NCBI GenBank assembly: GCA_963745405.1
Contig: CAVUWY010000002.1
Location: 2,108,001-2,172,000 of the forward strand
Length of the DNA stretch: 64,000 nt
Direction: 5' to 3'
Source: C-114 sp963745405
GTDB lineage: Bacteria; Chloroflexota; Limnocylindria; Limnocylindrales; CSP1-4
Below the pieces are notes generated by a model, which was not told where the DNA came from, did no database searches, and saw nothing but the letters and a program-made list of their open reading frames with translations. Each line of letters begins with the position of its first letter. Positions within the stretch are counted from its first letter, which is position 1. This document shows positions 36,201 through 45,382 of this stretch, one piece after another. Both the position numbers and the translations under genes were made by a program.

Positions 36201-37451
36201 GTGCCCGCATCGACCTCTGACCCGCTCCTCGGGATGCCCCTGACCACCGACGATGGGCCGATCCTGGAAGCCGGAACCGGGCCCACGAACCGGGCCGCCG
36301 GCGGTCGCGGGACGACGACCCGCCCATCCGCCAGGACGTCAGCACGGGCATCGACGAAGTCGTCGACGCGGACTGCTCCGCCGGTCCTCGTCCGCCAGAT
36401 CCGCGGCGGGATCGCCGAGAGCGAGCATCGCGGTCACGTCGTCGAGGTCGACGGCTCCGGACGGATCGTCCGGGTCCTCGGCGACCCCGACCGGGTCGTC
36501 ACCCTGCGCTCGGCGGTCAAGCCGTTCGGTCTCGTCGCCCTCCTCGAGGCCGGCGGCGTCGAGGCGTTCGACCTGTCGCCGGCGGAGATCGCGATCATGG
36601 CCTCATCGCATTCGGGCGAGGACCTCCACGTCCGGACCATGCAGGCGATCTACCGGCGTGCCGGAGTCACCCAATCGCTCCTCGCCTGCGGCACCGAGGG
36701 CATGCCGCTCGATGCGCTGACGGCCGCCCGACTCGCGCGCGACGGGGAGCGCCCATCGCCGATCCGGCACATGTGCTCGGGGCAGCACTCGGTCTTCATC
36801 CTGCTCGCCCGGATCAAGGATTGGCCGCTCGAGACGTACTGGCAGGCCGACCATCCGGCCCACCTCGCCTACAAGAGCGCGGTCGCCCGGGCGTTCGGGG
36901 TGAAGCCCGATGCGCTCGTGACGGCCGTCGACGGCTGCGGTGTCCTCACCTACGCCTTCCCGCTCCGTGACGTGGCCCGCGCCTATGCCCTCCTCGCCGA
37001 CCCGGCCGCCGCCCCGGCGGGCGATGCGCGGGCGGAGCTCGGGCCGGCCCTCGTCACGATCCGCGACGCGATGCTCGCCCATCCCGAGATGGTGGCCGGC
37101 ACCCGCGATCGCCTCGACACGTCGCTCATGAAGGCGCTGCCCGGCCGGCTGGTGAGCAAGTCGGGGATGGAGGGACTGCGGGCGATGGCGATCCTGCCGG
37201 GTCCGCGCGCCACGGGCGGCGTCGCCGGCGGCTCCGGGCTCGCCCTCAAGATCGAGGATGGCGGCGGCCACGACCGGAGTACGTGGGCCGCGACCGTGGA
37301 GGCGCTGCGCCAGGCCGGCGTCGTCGAGGGCTCCGCCCTGCGGGAGCTCGGCCGCTACCATCGGCCGGCCTCCCTCGATCCGCACGGAAACGTGGTCGCC
37401 GAAGCGGTCGCCGAGTTCGATCTCGCGCCGGTCGGCGAGCTGTTCGCCTGA
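36201..37451 (+). CDS. L-asparaginase II family protein (COG4448 type)
   Basis: 416 aa from the leaderless GTG. After a disordered N-terminus of about 55 residues come ESEHRGHVVEVDGSGRIV, TLRSAVKPFGLVALLE, IAIMASSHSGEDLHV, CGTEGMPLD, HMCSGQHSVFILLARIKDW and VDGCGVLTYAFPL. These are features of the thermolabile asparaginase family found in Rhizobium and many actinobacteria, unrelated to E. coli AnsB. It should hydrolyse asparagine to aspartate and ammonia in the cytoplasm. Confidence 0.88.
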   Translation: MPASTSDPLLGMPLTTDDGPILEAGTGPTNRAAGGRGTTTRPSARTSARASTKSSTRTAPPVLVRQIRGGIAESEHRGHVVEVDGSGRIVRVLGDPDRVVTLRSAVKPFGLVALLEAGGVEAFDLSPAEIAIMASSHSGEDLHVRTMQAIYRRAGVTQSLLACGTEGMPLDALTAARLARDGERPSPIRHMCSGQHSVFILLARIKDWPLETYWQADHPAHLAYKSAVARAFGVKPDALVTAVDGCGVLTYAFPLRDVARAYALLADPAAAPAGDARAELGPALVTIRDAMLAHPEMVAGTRDRLDTSLMKALPGRLVSKSGMEGLRAMAILPGPRATGGVAGGSGLALKIEDGGGHDRSTWAATVEALRQAGVVEGSALRELGRYHRPASLDPHGNVVAEAVAEFDLAPVGELFA

Positions 37452-37514
37452 CCGCCTCGCCGCGCTCGGGGTCCGCCCGGCGCGATCTCGCCCGGGGACC
37501 GATACTCGACGGCG

Positions 37515-38616
37515 ATGGCGCGTCCACCCGACCCATTCAGAACGCTCGAGGTCTCTCGGGGTGCGACCCTCGACGAGGTCAAGGCCTCCTACCGCCGGCT
37601 GGCCAAGCTCTACCACCCCGAATTCGGCCGGTGAGAAGGCACTCCCCCGGTTCCTCGCCATCCAGGCCGCGTACGAGTCGCTGACCGAAGGTCCGGCCCG
37701 CCTCCGCCTCGGGACTGCCCCTCGCGACCGGGGCGCTCGCTCGGCGACCGCTGCGGGATCCCGCTCCACGGGCACGGGCTCGCGCTCGACTGGCGCCGGA
37801 TCTCGCTCGACGGGATCTGGTCCGCGGTCGACGGCCGGCGGTCGTTCGTCCACCGCCGGGTCAGGGACGGGGCGTACCAGCCAGGCGGGCCGCGGTCCGG
37901 CGGGCTCGTCCAACGGCTCGGCGAGCGGCTTCAACGGCTCCAACGGATCCTCGGCGGGTTCGACGGCAGGGCCGAGGGCACGCCGCGATCGACGCAAGCC
38001 GACCTCGACCTCCTACGACGGCGCCGACCTCGAGCCGTTCGAGCCCGAATGGGAGGGGGCAAGCTGGTACGGCGGCTCGTCGGGCACGTACTGGACGCTC
38101 AATCCCAAGGAATTCGCCGACCCGCGCAAACACGGCCCGGAATACCAGGCCCGGGGACGGCGCGAGGCCGCCAAGGCGGAACAGGCGGCACGGGCAGCGA
38201 CGGCTGCCGATCCCGCCGCGGCCGCCGATCCCGCCGCGGCCGCCGAACCCACCGGGACCGCCGATCGCGGTCCTGCCCCGGGCCCCACCGCGACCGAGGG
38301 CGACGCAGCGGACGAGACCCGCGGGAGCACCGCGGCGGCTCCTCGCGATGGCGATGTGGCGCCCGGGACTCGCCCGTCCGCCTCAGCCGCCGATGGGGCA
38401 GGGGAGCCGGTCGAGCCGCGGACGGCAGAGGCTACGACCCAAGCCACCGCGGCGACCGCAGCACCGCGATCCGCGGGTTTCGACACCGCCGCCGAACCGG
38501 CCCACACCGTCGACCTGCCGGGCAGCGGCGACCCCCTCCCCGCAACGGCCGGGTTCCGCGCCTCGGCCGCCCGGTTCGTCCGGGGCCTCACCGGGACCGC
38601 CCGACGAGGGACGTGA
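37515..38616 (+). CDS. DnaJ-domain protein with long disordered C-terminus (frameshifted)
   Basis: The ATG at 37515 starts DPFRTLEVSRGATLDEVKAS and YRRLAKLYHPEF, a J-domain helix II with HPE where HPD is expected. The frame then hits a stop at 37632. One G too many at about 37626-37627 explains it: the next frame continues AGEKALPRFLAIQAAYESLT, the J-domain helices III/IV. A Gly/Ser/Thr-rich linker, a short conserved patch (DLEPFEPEWEGASWYGG; SGTYWTLNPKEFADPRKHG) and an Ala/Pro-rich tail follow; corrected length about 366 aa. It likely recruits DnaK. Confidence 0.7.
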
Positions 38617-38674
38617 TCGCACAGGGCCGGGCGGGATCCGAGCTCGCCGGGGACATGCGCCCACGGCCGCGACG

Positions 38675-38680
38675 TACCAT
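38675..38680 (+). promoter_or_regulatory. -10 hexamer TACCAT of the DtxR-family gene
   Basis: TACCAT, 6 nt, then GTG at 38687. Confidence 0.6.
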
Positions 38681-38686
38681 CGGCGC

Positions 38687-39433
38687 GTGGCGCAACGTTC
38701 GGAACGCACGCACAAGCACGATCTCACCGGTGCCGCCGGGGAGTACCTGCTGACGCTCCGGATCATGGCCGGCGACGGCTCGCGGGTGACGGCGGCCCAG
38801 GTCGCCCGCCGGCTCGGGGTCAGCAACCAGGCGAGCTCGGAGATGTTCCGCCGCCTCTCGGCCGACGGGCTCGTCGACCAGGCCGAGGGTCGCGAGCTCC
38901 TGCTGACCGTCCCCGGGCGAGCGGCCGCCGACGCGATCTTCCGACGCCACGCCCTTCTCGAGTGGTTGCTCACCGCGGTCGTCGGCCTCGGCTGGGCCGA
39001 GTCCGACGAAGAGGCGGCCCGCCTCCAGGGCGCCATCAGCCCACGGGTCGAGGCCCGGCTCGACGAGATGCTCGGCCACCCCGAGACGTGCCCGCACGGC
39101 AATCCCATCGACGCCGCGACCGCGGCCCGCCGGCCCGCCGGCGTGCGGCTGTCCGAGGTCGAGGCAGGCCAGCACGCCACCGTCTACCGCATCACCGAGG
39201 AGGCCGAGGAGGACGCCGGACTCCTGTCCTACCTCGAGGCGCGGGCGCTGACGCCGGGAGCCCCGGTCACGATCCTCGCCCGCTCCGAGTCGCTCGACTC
39301 GCTCACCCTCGAGGGCCCGCGTGGTCGGGCGACGCTCGGGCTTCGGCCGGCCGCCCTCATCAGGGTCCTGTCCGGAGAGGCCGACCCGGCCCTCTTCCAC
39401 CACGTTCCGGAGCGGGGCGGCCGCACGACCTGA
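38687..39433 (+). CDS. DtxR/MntR-family metal-dependent transcriptional regulator
   Basis: 248 aa. The N-terminal winged helix (AAGEYLLTLRIMAGDG; AAQVARRLGVSNQASSEMFRRL) is followed by the dimerisation/metal domain (RRHALLEWLLTAVVGLGW; MLGHPETCPHGNPID with Cys, Glu and His ligands) and a C-terminal FeoA/SH3-like domain (ALTPGAPVTILAR; RATLGLRPAALIRVL). It represses metal uptake or storage genes when Fe2+ or Mn2+ is bound. Start set by the leaderless promoter. Confidence 0.9.
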   Translation: MAQRSERTHKHDLTGAAGEYLLTLRIMAGDGSRVTAAQVARRLGVSNQASSEMFRRLSADGLVDQAEGRELLLTVPGRAAADAIFRRHALLEWLLTAVVGLGWAESDEEAARLQGAISPRVEARLDEMLGHPETCPHGNPIDAATAARRPAGVRLSEVEAGQHATVYRITEEAEEDAGLLSYLEARALTPGAPVTILARSESLDSLTLEGPRGRATLGLRPAALIRVLSGEADPALFHHVPERGGRTT

Positions 39434-39457
39434 GCCCGGTCCGAGCGACCCCGGCCC

Positions 39458-39463
39458 TATCAT
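39458..39463 (+). promoter_or_regulatory. -10 hexamer TATCAT of gltX
   Basis: TATCAT, 7 nt, then ATG at 39471. Confidence 0.6.
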
Positions 39464-39470
39464 CGGTCCC

Positions 39471-40979
39471 ATGCACCCCGACATCCGTGTCCGGATCGCA
39501 CCGAGCCCGACGGGACCGCTCCACATCGGGACGGCCCGCACGGCGCTGTTCAACTACCTGTTCGCCCGGCACCACGGCGGCACGTTCATCCTCCGCCTCG
39601 AGGACACCGACGTCGCCCGCAGCTCGATCGCCTACGAGAAGGACATCCTCGACGGGCTGCACTGGCTCGGACTCGAATGGGACGAGGGGCCGGCGGTCGC
39701 CGGCGAGGCGGCTCGAGGGCCCTATGCGCCGTACCGCCAGATGCTCCGGCTCGATCTCTACGCCGCGGCCGCCGACCGGCTCAAGGCGGCCGACATGGCC
39801 TACCCCTGCTACTGCACGCCGGAGGAGCTCGACGCCGAACGGCGGGCCCAGGAGGCCGCCCACCTCCCGCCACGCTACAGCGGCCGCTGCGCGACGCTGA
39901 CCCCCGAGGGGCGGGCCGCCTTCGAGGCGGAGGGACGCCGGCCGGCCCTCCGGTTCCGCATAGGCGAGGGTGTCGTCGCCTTCGACGACCTCGTCCGGGG
40001 GCACGTCGAGATCGACGCATCGGCCCTCGGCGGCGACCTCGTCATCGTCCGGGCCGACGGGACGCCGCTCTACCACTTCGTCGTGGTCGTCGACGATGCG
40101 GCGATGCGGATCAGTCACGTCATCCGCGGCGAGGACCACCTCTCGAACACGCCGAAGCACATCCTCCTGTTCCGGGCCCTCGGCGAGCCGGTGCCGCAGT
40201 TCGCCCACCTGCCGCTCATCCTCAACCCGGACCGGACGAAGATGAGCAAGCGCAAGAGCCAGACGGCGGTCGACGACTATCGATCCGAGGGCTTCATCCG
40301 CGAGGCCATCGTCAACTACCTCGCCCTCCTCGGCTGGTCGACCGGCAGCGAGGACGAGATCCTCAGCCTCGACGAGCTGGCCGGTCGGTTCGACCTCGAC
40401 CACGTCCAGCGCGGCGGTGCGGTCTTCGACCGGGCCAGGCTCGAATGGCTCAACGGCCAATGGGTCCGCCGCCTCTCGACCGACGAGCTGGTCGACCGCC
40501 TCCGCCCGTTCCTCGTCGCCGAGCTCGAGGCGGGTCGGATCGAGCGGATGCCGAGCGACGACGAGATCGCCGACCTCGTCCCGCTCGTCCAGGAGCGCCT
40601 GCCGACACTCGGCACGATCGGCGACCTCGTCGGGTTCCTCTTTGTCGACGAGCCGGCGATCGACCCGGCTGTGCTCGTCCCGAAGCGCTGGGATCCTGAG
40701 ACGGCGCTGGACGGACTCGCGGCGGCACGAGCGGCGATCGCCGATGGTGGCGAGGTCGCCTTCGACCACGAGGGCCTCGAGGCCACCCTCCGCGGACTCG
40801 CCGAGGCTCGCGGCTGGAAGGCCGGTGACCTCTTCATGGCGATCCGGGTGGCGGTGACCGGCCGGACGGCGACGCCGCCACTGTTCGAGACGCTCGTCGC
40901 ACTCGGCTTCGAGCGGACCCTCGCTCGACTCGACCGGGCCCAGGCCGTCCTCGCGGGAGCCTCAGCGAGTCTCGGCTGA
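39471..40979 (+). CDS. gltX: Glutamyl-tRNA synthetase
   Basis: 502-aa class I synthetase charging tRNA-Glu. RIAPSPTGPLHIGTARTALF carries the HIGH-type motif, RLEDTDVARS follows, and DRTKMSKRKSQ is the KMSKS loop. CYCTPEELDAER is in the zinc-binding insertion position, and the C-terminal anticodon-binding helical domain is complete. Leaderless start. Confidence 0.96.
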   Translation: MHPDIRVRIAPSPTGPLHIGTARTALFNYLFARHHGGTFILRLEDTDVARSSIAYEKDILDGLHWLGLEWDEGPAVAGEAARGPYAPYRQMLRLDLYAAAADRLKAADMAYPCYCTPEELDAERRAQEAAHLPPRYSGRCATLTPEGRAAFEAEGRRPALRFRIGEGVVAFDDLVRGHVEIDASALGGDLVIVRADGTPLYHFVVVVDDAAMRISHVIRGEDHLSNTPKHILLFRALGEPVPQFAHLPLILNPDRTKMSKRKSQTAVDDYRSEGFIREAIVNYLALLGWSTGSEDEILSLDELAGRFDLDHVQRGGAVFDRARLEWLNGQWVRRLSTDELVDRLRPFLVAELEAGRIERMPSDDEIADLVPLVQERLPTLGTIGDLVGFLFVDEPAIDPAVLVPKRWDPETALDGLAAARAAIADGGEVAFDHEGLEATLRGLAEARGWKAGDLFMAIRVAVTGRTATPPLFETLVALGFERTLARLDRAQAVLAGASASLG

Positions 40980-41133
40980 CGCTCGACCGAGTCGCCGCCC
41001 CCCACTGCTCCGATGGCGGCTCGGCGGGTGACGGCGCGTGCGAGAATGCGGCGCATCGAGGCGCCGAGGGATCGACCCGGACGACGCGCGGCGACGGGTC
41101 GATGGCGTCAACGCGACGTGCGGAGAACGCAGG

Positions 41134-41514
41134 ATGACGAGAGCGGAAGTCCAGCGCTGGCTCGACGATTACATCGCCGCCTGGCGCTCGTACGACCCCG
41201 AGGAGATCGGCGAACTCTTCAGCGAGGACGCCGAGTACCGCTATCAGCCGTGGGGCGATCCTCTCATCGGGCGCGACGCCATCGTCAGCGACTGGATAGG
41301 CGCGCCGGATGCATCAGGCACCTACGACGCCGAGTACTCGCCGTATTCGGTCGACGGCGACCGGGCCGTGGCGGTCGGCCAGAGTCGCTACACGAACCCC
41401 GACGGGACCCTCAAGAAGGTGTTCCACAATGTCTTCCTCCTCCGGTTCGACGACGACGGGCTGTGCCGCTCGTTCACCGAGCTGTTCATGGAGCTGCCGG
41501 AGAGCCGTCACTGA
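41134..41514 (+). CDS. SnoaL/NTF2-like fold protein
   Basis: 126 aa. VQRWLDDYIAAWRSYDPEEIGELFSEDAEYRY spans the first helices and strand of an NTF2-like cone, followed by PLIGRDAIVSDWIG and a C-terminal sheet (FHNVFLLRFDDDGLCRSFTE). Such proteins are isomerases, cyclases or ligand binders; no catalytic assignment is possible. GGAG lies about 8 nt upstream of the ATG. Confidence 0.75.
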   Translation: MTRAEVQRWLDDYIAAWRSYDPEEIGELFSEDAEYRYQPWGDPLIGRDAIVSDWIGAPDASGTYDAEYSPYSVDGDRAVAVGQSRYTNPDGTLKKVFHNVFLLRFDDDGLCRSFTELFMELPESRH

Positions 41515-41577
41515 GGCGCCACCCGTGAGCGGGGCTCGCGAGCTGGTCGGCCGGTCAGCCGATACCCGGTCTCGATT

Positions 41578-41606
41578 CCATTCGGGGCCTCCAACGGTCC
41601 GTTAAC
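41578..41606 (-). promoter_or_regulatory. Pho-box-like direct repeats upstream of the response regulator
   Basis: On the minus strand the units GTTAACG (41600-41606), GTTGGAG (41589-41595) and CGAATGG (41578-41584) recur every 11 bp; the first two are separated by GACC. The array ends 9 bp before the TATCCT -10 of the regulator gene, so it overlaps the -35 region and suggests autoregulation. Confidence 0.5.
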
Positions 41607-41615
41607 GCCGCTGCG

Positions 41616-41621
41616 TATCCT
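41616..41621 (+). promoter_or_regulatory. -10 hexamer TATCCT of the response regulator gene
   Basis: TATCCT, 8 nt, then ATG at 41630. Confidence 0.6.
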
Positions 41622-41629
41622 GAGGCTCG

Positions 41630-42322
41630 ATGTCGCGAACGATCCTCGTCGTCGACGATGAGCAGACCCTCCGCGAGACCCTCGTCGAGGCGCTCGAGGC
41701 GGAGGGCTACCGGGTCGTCAGCGCGGCCGATGGGCGCGAGGCGCTGACCCGCTTCCGGGCCGATCATCCCGACCTCGTCCTCCTCGACCTCATGCTGCCG
41801 GAGCTGTCAGGCATCGAGGTCTGCCGCATCATCCGGGCCGAGTCGGGTGTCCCGATCGTCATGCTCACGGCCAAGGACGCCGAGCTCGACAAGGTGGTAG
41901 GCCTCGAGCTCGGGGCCGACGACTACGTCACCAAGCCCTTCAGCCTGCGGGAGCTGACGGCCCGCATCCGGGCCCTCTTCCGGCGTTCGGAGACGCAGGC
42001 GACCGAGGCTCCGCCGGCACTCATCGACCTCGGCCGGGTCCAGGTCGACCTGGCCGGCCATCGCCTCCTCCGCGAAGGCCGCCCGGTCCCGCTCAAGCCG
42101 AAGGCATTCGAGCTCCTCGCCTTCCTCGTCCGCCACCCCGGCAGGGTCTTCACCCGCGACCAGCTCCTCGAGCACGTCTGGGGCTACGACTACGCCGGCG
42201 AGACCAGGACGGTCGATGTCCACGTCCACTGGCTCCGGGCGGAGATCGAGGCGGATCCCGGAAACCCGCAGCTCCTCCACACGGTCCGCGGCGTCGGTTA
42301 CGGGTTCCGCCGCCCGTCGTAG
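41630..42322 (+). CDS. OmpR/PhoB-family response regulator, probable phosphate regulator
   Basis: 230 aa. Receiver domain with LVVDDEQTLRETL (acidic pocket), phospho-acceptor Asp in LVLLDLMLPELSG, VMLTAKDAELDKVVG and YVTKPFSLRELTARI (conserved Lys). The winged helix has PLKPKAFELLAFLVRHPGRV, TRDQLLEHVWGYDYAGETRT and a terminal GVGYGFRRP. The family binds direct repeats. A Pho-box-like array overlaps its own promoter, and pst genes with similar arrays lie 10-14 kb downstream. The likely partner kinase is at 47108-48421. PhoB/PhoP identity is inferred. Confidence 0.85.
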   Translation: MSRTILVVDDEQTLRETLVEALEAEGYRVVSAADGREALTRFRADHPDLVLLDLMLPELSGIEVCRIIRAESGVPIVMLTAKDAELDKVVGLELGADDYVTKPFSLRELTARIRALFRRSETQATEAPPALIDLGRVQVDLAGHRLLREGRPVPLKPKAFELLAFLVRHPGRVFTRDQLLEHVWGYDYAGETRTVDVHVHWLRAEIEADPGNPQLLHTVRGVGYGFRRPS

Positions 42323-42359
42323 GGCGACGCGCTGGCAGCGCTCGACCGACGGCGCCGGG

Positions 42360-42365
42360 TATCCT
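42360..42365 (+). promoter_or_regulatory. -10 hexamer TATCCT of proS
   Basis: TATCCT, 6 nt, then ATG at 42372. Confidence 0.65.
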
Positions 42366-42371
42366 TCGCCG

Positions 42372-44090
42372 ATGCGCCTGTCGGAACTCTTCTTCACGAG
42401 CCTGCGCGACGATCCGAGCGAGGCCGAGATGCCGTCGCATCGGCTGCTGCTGCGCGCCGGCTACCTTCGCCAGCTCGGTGCCGGGATCTATTCGCTCCTG
42501 CCACTCGGCTTCCGGGTGACGCAGCGGGTCGAGCAGGTGATCCGCGAGGAGATGGACCGGATCGGCTGCCAGGAGATCGAGATGCCGGTCGTCCACCCGG
42601 CCGACCTGTGGCGGGAGAGCGGGCGTTACCAGAAGATCGGTCCCGAGCTCGTCCGGTTCAAGGACCGCGGCGACCGCGACATGGTCCTCGCGATGACCCA
42701 CGAGGAGGTCATCGCCGACCTCCTCCGCGACGTCGTCCGAAGCTATCGGCAACTGCCGGTGATGCTCTATCACTTCCAGACGAAGTTCCGCGACGAGCCG
42801 CGCTCGCGAGGCGGCCTCATCCGCGTCCGCGAGTTCGTCATGAAGGACGCCTACAGCTGCGACCGCGACGAGGCGGGCCTCGACCGCAGCTACCAGCTCC
42901 AGTACGGCGCCTACCAGCGGATCTTCGAGCGGCTCGGCCTGGACGCCATCGTCGTCGGCGCCGATGTCGGGATCATGGGCGGCAGCGGCGCCCACGAGTT
43001 CATGGTCCTCAACGACTTCGGCGAGGACACCCTCGTCCTGTGCGACGGCTGCGGCTACGCCGAGAACCAGCAGATCGCCGTCGTCGGCAAGCCGAGTCCG
43101 GCGGCCGAGGATCCTCTCCCGATGGAGGAGATCGCGACGCCCGGCACGACCACCATCGCGACGCTCGCCCGGTTCCTCGAGGTCGGCGAGGAGCGGACGG
43201 CGAAGGCAGCCTTCTTCGTCGCCGGCGATGGCCGGTTCATCGTCGCCATCGTCCGGGGCGACTACGACGTCAACGAGACGAAGCTCGTCAACGCCATCAA
43301 GGCGATCGGCGGCCTGCGATCGGCCACCGTCGAGGAGATCAAGGCCCGGGGCATGGAGCCGGGCTACGGCTCGCCCATCGGCGCCCAGGACTCCCTCGTC
43401 GTCGTCGACGAGCTCGTCGAGCGGTCGCCCAACCTCGTCGCCGGGGCGAACCGCGAGGGCTTCCACCTCCGCAACGTCAACGTCGGCCGCGACTTCACGC
43501 CCGACATCGTGGCCGAGATCACGAACGCCCGGGAGGGCGACCCCTGCCCGACCTGTGGCCTGGCGGTGCGGCTCAGCAAGGGCATCGAGGTCGGCAACAT
43601 CTTCAAGCTCGGGACCGATTTCACGATCCCGTTCGGGGCGACGTACCTCGGCGAGGACGGCGTGGCCCACCCCATCGTCATGGGCTCGTACGGGATCGGG
43701 CTCGGCCGGAACGTCGCCTGCATCGTCGAGGCCCACCACGACGAGAAGGGCATCGTCTGGCCGACGTCCGTGGCGCCGTACCAGGCCCATCTCGTCGCGA
43801 TCGGCGCCGACCGCGACCCACGGGTGAAGGAGGTCGCCGAGCGCCTCCACGAGGCTGCCTTCACTGCCGCCGCCGAGAAGCGGGCGCCCGAGCTCGAGAT
43901 CCTCTACGACGACCGCGATGAATCGCCGGGGGTCAAGTTCACCGATGCGGAGCTGCTCGGCATGCCGCGCATCCTCACCGTGAGCCCGCGGTCGCTGGCG
44001 GCCGGCGGCGTCGAGGTGACCGATCGCGCGTCCGGAGCCCGTGCGACGGTCCCGATCGAAGAGGTCGAGGCGTCGCTCGTCGGCGGGTGA
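42372..44090 (+). CDS. proS: Prolyl-tRNA synthetase (bacterial long type)
   Basis: 572-aa class II synthetase. It opens MRLSELFFTSLRDDPSEAEM and has the motif 1 region LLPLGFRVTQRVEQVIREEM, motif 2 FRDEPRSRGGLIRVREFVMKD, a YbaK-like editing insertion in the middle (GDGRFIVAIVRGDYDVNETK), motif 3 GSYGIGLGRNVACI and a C-terminal anticodon-binding domain. Motif lengths are given in short pieces of the visible sequence. Leaderless start. Confidence 0.95.
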   Translation: MRLSELFFTSLRDDPSEAEMPSHRLLLRAGYLRQLGAGIYSLLPLGFRVTQRVEQVIREEMDRIGCQEIEMPVVHPADLWRESGRYQKIGPELVRFKDRGDRDMVLAMTHEEVIADLLRDVVRSYRQLPVMLYHFQTKFRDEPRSRGGLIRVREFVMKDAYSCDRDEAGLDRSYQLQYGAYQRIFERLGLDAIVVGADVGIMGGSGAHEFMVLNDFGEDTLVLCDGCGYAENQQIAVVGKPSPAAEDPLPMEEIATPGTTTIATLARFLEVGEERTAKAAFFVAGDGRFIVAIVRGDYDVNETKLVNAIKAIGGLRSATVEEIKARGMEPGYGSPIGAQDSLVVVDELVERSPNLVAGANREGFHLRNVNVGRDFTPDIVAEITNAREGDPCPTCGLAVRLSKGIEVGNIFKLGTDFTIPFGATYLGEDGVAHPIVMGSYGIGLGRNVACIVEAHHDEKGIVWPTSVAPYQAHLVAIGADRDPRVKEVAERLHEAAFTAAAEKRAPELEILYDDRDESPGVKFTDAELLGMPRILTVSPRSLAAGGVEVTDRASGARATVPIEEVEASLVGG

Positions 44091-44134
44091 GGCGACCGGT
44101 CGGCTGCTGAGGGGCGTTTCTTCGCGCCCCGGCC

Positions 44135-44140
44135 TACGAT
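44135..44140 (+). promoter_or_regulatory. -10 hexamer TACGAT of the DnaJ-domain gene
   Basis: TACGAT, 6 nt, then GTG at 44147. Confidence 0.6.
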
Positions 44141-44146
44141 GCGCCG

Positions 44147-45220
44147 GTGCGCGGCCCAGACATCCCGACCGACGACCTCTACGCCCGGCTCGAGCTGCCG
44201 CACGACGCCGCGCCGGAGGCGATCGAGATCGCCTGGCGAGCGCTCCTCAAGCGCCATCACCCCGACGTCGCCGGGGAGGCCTCGCTCGAGGCGGCAAAGC
44301 GGATCAACGTCGCCCACGACTGGCTGACCGATGCGGCCCTTCGCGCTCGCTACGACGCGCACGCCGAGGGACGACGGGGGACCTCGATCCGGGCGGCGCC
44401 GACGGGCACGGTCCGGCGGTCGGCACCGGCCTCGACCGCGACGGCCGAGCGTGACCGGGCGACGCGTCCCGTGCGACCGATCTTCGACTGGGACGCCGAT
44501 CCGCGGCCGGTCGACCTCGACCTCGACTCGCCGGCGGTCGTGGCCTTCCTCGTCGCCGTCGAGCACCTGGGTCGCGACGACCTCGACCGGCTCGCCCTCG
44601 CCGATCCGCCGCCGATCGCCTTCGTCGCGAGCATCCGGCGGTTCCTCTCGAGGGATCGCGTCGAGGCCCTCGACGCCCTCGATGTCGCGATCGGTGCCCG
44701 CCTGCCTCGGGTGGCGAGGCGCTCGACGATCCGTGACGCCGTGACGGGCTACGGGCAGCACCTCCTCCTCGCCGGCTTCCTCGCCGACGAACTGAGTGAG
44801 CCGTTCCGCGAACGGGTCGAGGAGCGGATGACCCGCGGTTGGGAGGCGGCCGTCGGTCGAGCCCGCTACGGACCCGAGACCGCGGCGGTCGACGCGCTCA
44901 TCGCGCGAGCCGGACGGCTGAGCCGCGCGGATGGCGACCGCCTGGCGGATGCGGCCGCCCGCCTCGGCGTGCTCGACCGCCCGTGGCCGCGACGGGTCGA
45001 CCCGGCCGAGGACGAGGCACTCCGGATCTCGGCCGACCTCGCGGCGGCCGATGCCGTCGACGCGGCGCGCGACGGCGGTTCCCCGGGGCGGGTCGCCCTC
45101 GCCGTCGGTGCGTTCGCCCACGTGACCGCCCTCGGCTCGAGCTTCGGCCGGACCGAAGCGGCCCGGCTCCTCCGCCCGTGGCGCGAGCTCGACACGTCGG
45201 AGACCGCGGCCCCTCGGTGA
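44147..45220 (+). CDS. DnaJ-domain protein
   Basis: 357 aa from a leaderless GTG. The N-terminal J domain is complete: DDLYARLELPHDAAPEAIEI, WRALLKRHHPDVAGE with an intact HPD, INVAHDWLTDAALRARYDAH. No G/F, zinc-finger or CTD of true DnaJ is present; the remaining 270 residues are helical, acidic/basic repeats without a recognised domain (FVASIRRFLSRDRVEALDAL; VTGYGQHLLLAGFLADEL). Probably a class C J-protein targeting DnaK to an unknown client. Confidence 0.82.
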   Translation: MRGPDIPTDDLYARLELPHDAAPEAIEIAWRALLKRHHPDVAGEASLEAAKRINVAHDWLTDAALRARYDAHAEGRRGTSIRAAPTGTVRRSAPASTATAERDRATRPVRPIFDWDADPRPVDLDLDSPAVVAFLVAVEHLGRDDLDRLALADPPPIAFVASIRRFLSRDRVEALDALDVAIGARLPRVARRSTIRDAVTGYGQHLLLAGFLADELSEPFRERVEERMTRGWEAAVGRARYGPETAAVDALIARAGRLSRADGDRLADAAARLGVLDRPWPRRVDPAEDEALRISADLAAADAVDAARDGGSPGRVALAVGAFAHVTALGSSFGRTEAARLLRPWRELDTSETAAPR

Positions 45221-45248
45221 ACGAGGAGCGCGATCGAGCGAAGTCGGC

Positions 45249-45382
45249 TATGCTCCGCACCTTCGTGCTCGACAGGCGCTCCGGTCCGCGCCCACGGTCT
45301 TCTCACCGTTCGATCCCGATCCACCTCACGCCCTGACCGGGCCCCGCAACGGCGGGATGGGCCCCTCAGGAGCGTTTCCTCC
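45249..45382 (+). promoter_or_regulatory. Promoter and roughly 120-nt leader of the DEAD-box helicase gene
   Basis: TATGCT at 45249-45254 is a good -10. The expected leader contains a GGGCCC/GGGCCC stem (45339-45344 with 45359-45364) directly before an AGGAG ribosome site. Long structured leaders are common for cold-induced helicases; regulation here is inference. Confidence 0.45.
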
